Shown here: in pieces, positions 6,728 to 9,042 of the stretch
Numbering within the stretch: position 1 is the first letter of the stretch
Layout of the letters: each line of letters begins with the position of its first letter
NCBI RefSeq assembly: GCF_946479975.1
Contig: NZ_CAMLIX010000195.1
Span: forward strand, 1 to 9,042
Direction of reading: 5' to 3'
DNA length: 9,042 nt
Source of the DNA: an uncultured Flavobacterium sp.
GTDB lineage: Bacteria > Bacteroidota > Bacteroidia > Flavobacteriales > Flavobacteriaceae
The notes under the pieces: model-generated
Seen by the model: the letters and a program-made list of their open reading frames with translations, nothing else
Told to the model about the DNA's origin: nothing
Databases searched by the model: none
Translations under genes and position numbers: made by a program

Positions 6728-7687
6728 CTAAAAAAATAAATCTACTTGAGAATTAATTTTTTCCAGATAATAATCTATTTTTCGAATGGCACGATTAAAG
6801 AAAAGGTTTTGTTCTCTAATGCCAGATTGTCCTAAAGGTAAAGAGTTGGCAATTTGCTGTTTAAAAAACCGATGCACATTTTTACAGCTGTCTTCATTAT
6901 CTGTAATAAAATAGCCTAGTAAAGTATACGGAACAAACATCGTCAGTTTTTGTTCTGTCTCTAAGAGCATATTATTATTTAACAAAATAAGTTCATTGTA
7001 ATAAAGAGCAAAATTTGTATCATTTTTGCACTTTTCTTGTATTAAATTTATAATTCTCTTTAAGTCTTTACAAAGGGCATTTGCACTTTTTAAATTTAAA
7101 AGGCCGGCTTCATAAAAATAGAGAATTTGTTGTAAACTGCTGTTTATAGTGGTGTCGTTCCAGATTTCATTTACCTGCGTGTTTTCATATGCCTTTTTTA
7201 AGGTTTGCATATATTCAGAAAAAGACTCTTCAATTACAAAATTTTCAAATGCTTTTTTTTTCTGGTTTGTATTTAAAAGATTCAACCAGACAAAAGCTTT
7301 AAATTTTGACAAAATTGTTCCTTCCATAAAATAAAACAACGGAATATCTTTAGCTGAATAATACAATTTTGTTTGCGGATTTTTTGTCAGTATTTCAACT
7401 TGCTGTGCAGAGGCTTTAAAATATTGAAGCATATCTTGTAATGTTTCAATCTCAATTGTTTTTTCAACGATTACTTTTTCTTTTTTCGAAAATAAATTAT
7501 CAAGTGAAATATTAAAATGACTGGCAAGTGTAATGGTTTCGTCTATTGAAAATTTACTTTTTTCTGATATTCTTCTGTGCGAAGCATCATAACTTATTTC
7601 CAAAACCGAAGCGATTTCATCTATTAAAGAAGCTGAGCCTGATATTTTGCTTCTTAAAGCCTTTAAAAATAATTCCTGATGTTTCAT
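6728..7687 (-). CDS. Helix-turn-helix transcriptional regulator with long C-terminal helical domain
   Basis: Starting from ATG at 7687 the protein has 319 residues. Residues about 20-66 form an XRE/BetR-like helix-turn-helix (LIDEIASVLEIS, then SHRRISEKSKFSIDETITLASHFNISLDNLF), a common N-terminal DNA-binding domain in Bacteroidota. The rest (about 75-319) is mostly helical, rich in Leu, Asn and Lys, with no motif I recognise; it may serve dimerisation or ligand sensing. An in-frame TTG at 7705 would add six residues but lies inside a palindromic operator and overlaps the likely -7 element, so ATG 7687 is preferred. The gene is transcribed divergently from the surface-repeat protein gene across about 106 bp, and the operator-like sequences there suggest it regulates itself and that neighbour. 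A dedicated terminator follows. Confidence 0.85.
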   Translation of the reverse strand: MKHQELFLKALRSKISGSASLIDEIASVLEISYDASHRRISEKSKFSIDETITLASHFNISLDNLFSKKEKVIVEKTIEIETLQDMLQYFKASAQQVEILTKNPQTKLYYSAKDIPLFYFMEGTILSKFKAFVWLNLLNTNQKKKAFENFVIEESFSEYMQTLKKAYENTQVNEIWNDTTINSSLQQILYFYEAGLLNLKSANALCKDLKRIINLIQEKCKNDTNFALYYNELILLNNNMLLETEQKLTMFVPYTLLGYFITDNEDSCKNVHRFFKQQIANSLPLGQSGIREQNLFFNRAIRKIDYYLEKINSQVDLFF

Positions 7688-7688
7688 A

Positions 7689-7707
7689 ATTTGCGATAAT
7701 CGCAAAT
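7689..7707. promoter_or_regulatory. Perfect 9-1-9 palindrome, putative operator of the helix-turn-helix regulator
   Basis: ATTTGCGAT-A-ATCGCAAAT is a 19-bp palindrome with perfect 9-bp arms about one central base. It ends one base before the regulator's ATG (7685-7687) and overlaps the gene's likely -7 element. Operators of this size are typical for dimeric helix-turn-helix repressors, so negative autoregulation is the simplest reading. It could also fold in the mRNA and hinder translation. Confidence 0.7.
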
Positions 7708-7710
7708 GTA
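7703..7710 (-). promoter_or_regulatory. -7 element of the helix-turn-helix regulator promoter (TACATTTG)
   Basis: Minus-strand TACATTTG matches TAnnTTTG at every fixed position. A TTG (7734-7736 on the plus strand as CAA) lies 23 bp upstream, at the upper end of the 17-23 bp spacing reported for Flavobacterium. The transcript would start close to the ATG at 7687, giving a very short leader. The element is largely within the operator palindrome. Confidence 0.55.
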
Positions 7711-7746
7711 AAGATTTTTATTATTGATTTCTGCAAATTATGATGT

Positions 7747-7759
7747 GATAATTGCAATA
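7747..7759. promoter_or_regulatory. Second, degenerate operator half-site (GATAATTGCAATA)
   Basis: GATAATTGCAATA resembles the right half of the palindrome, GATAATCGCAAAT (7695-7707), at 10 of 13 positions and lies 52 bp from it, about five helical turns. A further TGCAAAT is at 7732-7738, so YGCAAAT-like half-sites begin at 7701, 7732 and 7753, spaced 31 and 21 bp (three and two turns). The site touches the -7 element of the plus-strand gene. Part of the similarity may arise because TTTGC is itself a promoter motif here. Confidence 0.4.
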
Positions 7760-7765
7760 AGTTTG
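7758..7765 (+). promoter_or_regulatory. -7 element of the surface-repeat protein promoter (TAAGTTTG)
   Basis: TAAGTTTG followed by C matches the Bacteroidota TAnnTTTG consensus fully and lies 28 bp upstream of the ATG at 7794, giving a leader of about 20-25 nt that contains an A-rich stretch (AAAGAAAAAAT). No clear -33 TTG is present at the usual spacing, so an activator or a weak basal promoter is possible. Confidence 0.55.
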
Positions 7766-7793
7766 CTCGTATAATTTTTAAAGAAAAAATACT

Positions 7794-8627
7794 ATGAAAC
7801 GTAATAATCAAATTGAGAGTTTTAAATCTTTAGTAGATGTTCGAAGAATACTGCTAATGGGAATTATTTTGTCTTCTGGTTTTTGTTTTGGACAGGAGAA
7901 TTCGTCAAAAATTAAAGATACGTTGGTTGGTAATGTATCTGTAAATCAGTCTTTATCAATTGATGGAAAAGATGTTGATTTACATTATTTTAATTGGAAA
8001 TCAGAGAATAATTTAAGAAATGATAGTATCAAGATTTTTAGTTTATCGCCAATATCTAGAAAAGTTAATAAAGTAAACGGCTTTGTTTTAGGAGGAGGTC
8101 ATTATGAAAACCAAAAAATAAAACTTCAAAAAATTAACGGACTAAATGTTGAAGCAAGTCCGTTGTCATTGGCTTTATTTACAATTTCCCTTAATGTTCC
8201 GTTTGAATCACTTTTTGTTGGAATTAATGACAATGCTATTAGTAATGTTGCTTTTTTTGATGATCCAATTCATACTTATATTAAAATGAATGGTTTAAAT
8301 ATTAGTTCTGGAGGATTTATGGGTGGTGCAGAATTGAGAGGTGTAAATATTTCGATAATTTCTGGAATGAATAAAATGAATGGCTTTTCGATAGGAGGAA
8401 TATTAAATACTAAAAGCTTTTCTGGAGTAGGTGTTTCTGGTTTGGCAAATTTGTCTGATCGAGGAAATGGACTTCAAATTGGGCCGTCAAATGTTTCGAG
8501 AAAACATAACGGTGTTCAGATTGGATTGTTTAATAATTCTAAAGAATTGAGAGGATTACAGTTTGGTTTGTGGAACACAAATGGAAAACGTAAGCTTCCC
8601 TTTTTTAATTGGCAGTTTAAGAAATAA
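7794..8627 (+). CDS. Secreted or outer-membrane protein with short glycine repeats, LA_2272 surface-repeat-like
   Basis: The 277-residue product has a long N-region and a hydrophobic segment (about 19-32) ending CFGQE, a plausible signal peptide with cleavage near residue 33. The mature part contains repeats built on NG or RG followed by alternating hydrophobic residues and a second glycine. Repeat starts lie near residues 95, 115, 166, 182, 196, 210, 225, 239 and 253; from 182 on they recur every 14-15 residues, as expected for beta-strands of a barrel or solenoid. The C-terminus ends FFNWQFKK, an aromatic strand-like end. The pattern (HNGVQIGLFNNSKELRGLQFGL) resembles the LA_2272 surface-repeat family known from many bacteria; function is not established. 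It is transcribed alone, opposite the helix-turn-helix regulator. M22 is an alternative start but would leave a signal peptide without basic residues. Confidence 0.8.
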   Translation: MKRNNQIESFKSLVDVRRILLMGIILSSGFCFGQENSSKIKDTLVGNVSVNQSLSIDGKDVDLHYFNWKSENNLRNDSIKIFSLSPISRKVNKVNGFVLGGGHYENQKIKLQKINGLNVEASPLSLALFTISLNVPFESLFVGINDNAISNVAFFDDPIHTYIKMNGLNISSGGFMGGAELRGVNISIISGMNKMNGFSIGGILNTKSFSGVGVSGLANLSDRGNGLQIGPSNVSRKHNGVQIGLFNNSKELRGLQFGLWNTNGKRKLPFFNWQFKK

Positions 8628-8649
8628 AATAACATGTTGTTTAAACTTA

Positions 8650-8682
8650 AAAACCCCAATTCAATACATGAATTGGGGTTTT
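8650..8682. terminator. Bidirectional intrinsic terminator between converging genes
   Basis: A 14-bp perfect stem (8650-8663 AAAACCCCAATTCA, 8669-8682 TGAATTGGGGTTTT) has a 5-nt loop, with A-rich sequence on its left and a T run on its right. It can therefore end both the plus-strand surface-repeat gene (stop at 8627) and the minus-strand pnp gene (stop at 8716). Confidence 0.9.
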
Positions 8683-8715
8683 CTATGAATAAACCTTTAG
8701 TAAACTAAGATCTGA

Positions 8716-9042
8716 TTACTCTTTTTTCTCCTCACGTGGAGGTCTTTGTAAAAGTGCTTTTCTTGACACTTTTTCTTTTTTAGTTTTTGGATCAACTCCA
8801 AGGTATTTCACTTGGAAAACATCGCCCATGTTTACAACATCAGTAACATTTTCAGTACGCTCCCAAGCTAATTCAGAAACGTGTAATAAAACTTCATTTC
8901 CTGGCGCTGATGTATATTCTACTACAGCTCCAAAATCTAACATTTTAATTACTTTCACTTCGTAAGCTTCTCCCATTTGTGGTTTGAAAGTGATTGACTT
9001 AATTTTAGCCAATACTGCTTCAATTCCAGCAGGATCTGTACC
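8716..9042 (-). CDS. pnp: Polyribonucleotide nucleotidyltransferase (PNPase), C-terminal S1 domain (5' end outside window)
   Basis: The frame is open to the window edge and supplies the last 108 residues. It begins in the end of the KH region ([20 protein letters not shown]) and continues into an S1 RNA-binding domain: [20 protein letters not shown], a loop with [10 protein letters not shown], then [12 protein letters not shown] and the closing KVSRKAL, followed by a short charged tail ([10 protein letters not shown]). This is the arrangement of the end of bacterial PNPase, the phosphorolytic 3'-5' exoribonuclease that degrades mRNA, alone or with the degradosome. A TTG near 9010-9012 is an internal Leu codon, not a start. 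The catalytic PH domains lie outside the window. The C-terminal tail is short and carries no obvious RNase E-binding extension. Confidence 0.93.
   Translation of the reverse strand, partial: GTDPAGIEAVLAKIKSITFKPQMGEAYEVKVIKMLDFGAVVEYTSAPGNEVLLHVSELAWERTENVTDVVNMGDVFQVKYLGVDPKTKKEKVSRKALLQRPPREEKKE

Noticed and set aside
7149..7334. Plus-strand open frame of 61 codons
   Set aside because: It is antisense within the helix-turn-helix regulator gene; Phe- and Ser-rich low-complexity translation typical of a shadow.
7688..7705. TTG at 7705 as the start of the helix-turn-helix regulator
   Set aside because: It lies inside the palindrome and overlaps the probable -7 element, while an ATG 18 bp downstream gives a complete helix-turn-helix domain.
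7617..7811. Minus-strand open frame of 64 codons over the divergent promoter region
   Set aside because: It overlaps the regulator's start, both promoters and the palindrome in another frame, with no protein-like features.
9010..9012. TTG as the start of a 98-residue S1 protein
   Set aside because: The frame continues upstream into recognisable PNPase KH-region sequence, so the TTG is an internal Leu codon.

Overview
This window looks like chromosomal DNA from a Flavobacterium-like member of the Bacteroidota. The sequence is strongly AT-rich. It carries a SusC/FecA-style TonB-dependent receptor with STN and carboxypeptidase-regulatory-like domains, and a TPR-type histidine kinase next to a LytTR regulator. 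Several promoters fit the Bacteroidota -7 consensus TAnnTTTG, and leaders lack Shine-Dalgarno sequences. No RNA genes, CRISPR arrays, insertion sequences or phage genes were seen.

Layout, left to right. (1) Positions 1-2880, minus strand: a two-gene operon of a secreted 241-residue protein of unknown function, apparently started by TTG, then a TonB-dependent receptor whose 3' end lies beyond the window. (2) 2994-3445, minus strand: an 83-residue two-helix membrane protein with its own terminator and an upstream region holding two near-identical 13-bp direct repeats exactly 21 bp apart. (3) 3446-5990, minus strand: a histidine kinase (signal peptide, TPRs, one membrane helix, HisKA/HATPase) and, 1 bp later, a LytTR response regulator, closed by a strong intrinsic terminator. 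(4) 6021-6501, minus strand: a 141-residue protein of unknown function, with a hairpin between it and the kinase. (5) 6686-7793: a minus-strand helix-turn-helix regulator and a short divergent control region with a perfect 9-1-9 palindrome. (6) 7794-8627, plus strand: a secreted or outer-membrane protein with 14-15-residue glycine repeats resembling the LA_2272 surface-repeat family. (7) 8650-8682: a bidirectional terminator. (8) 8716-9042, minus strand: the C-terminal S1 end of polynucleotide phosphorylase, cut by the window edge.

Two local regulatory circuits stand out. The 21-bp-spaced repeats upstream of the small membrane protein have the geometry of a LytTR binding site and lie beside the LytTR gene, which suggests that the kinase/regulator pair switches on that protein. 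Separately, the helix-turn-helix regulator faces the surface-repeat protein across about 106 bp. The palindrome and related half-sites there overlap predicted promoter elements of both genes, which suggests autoregulation and control of the envelope protein. Both circuits are inferences from sequence layout.
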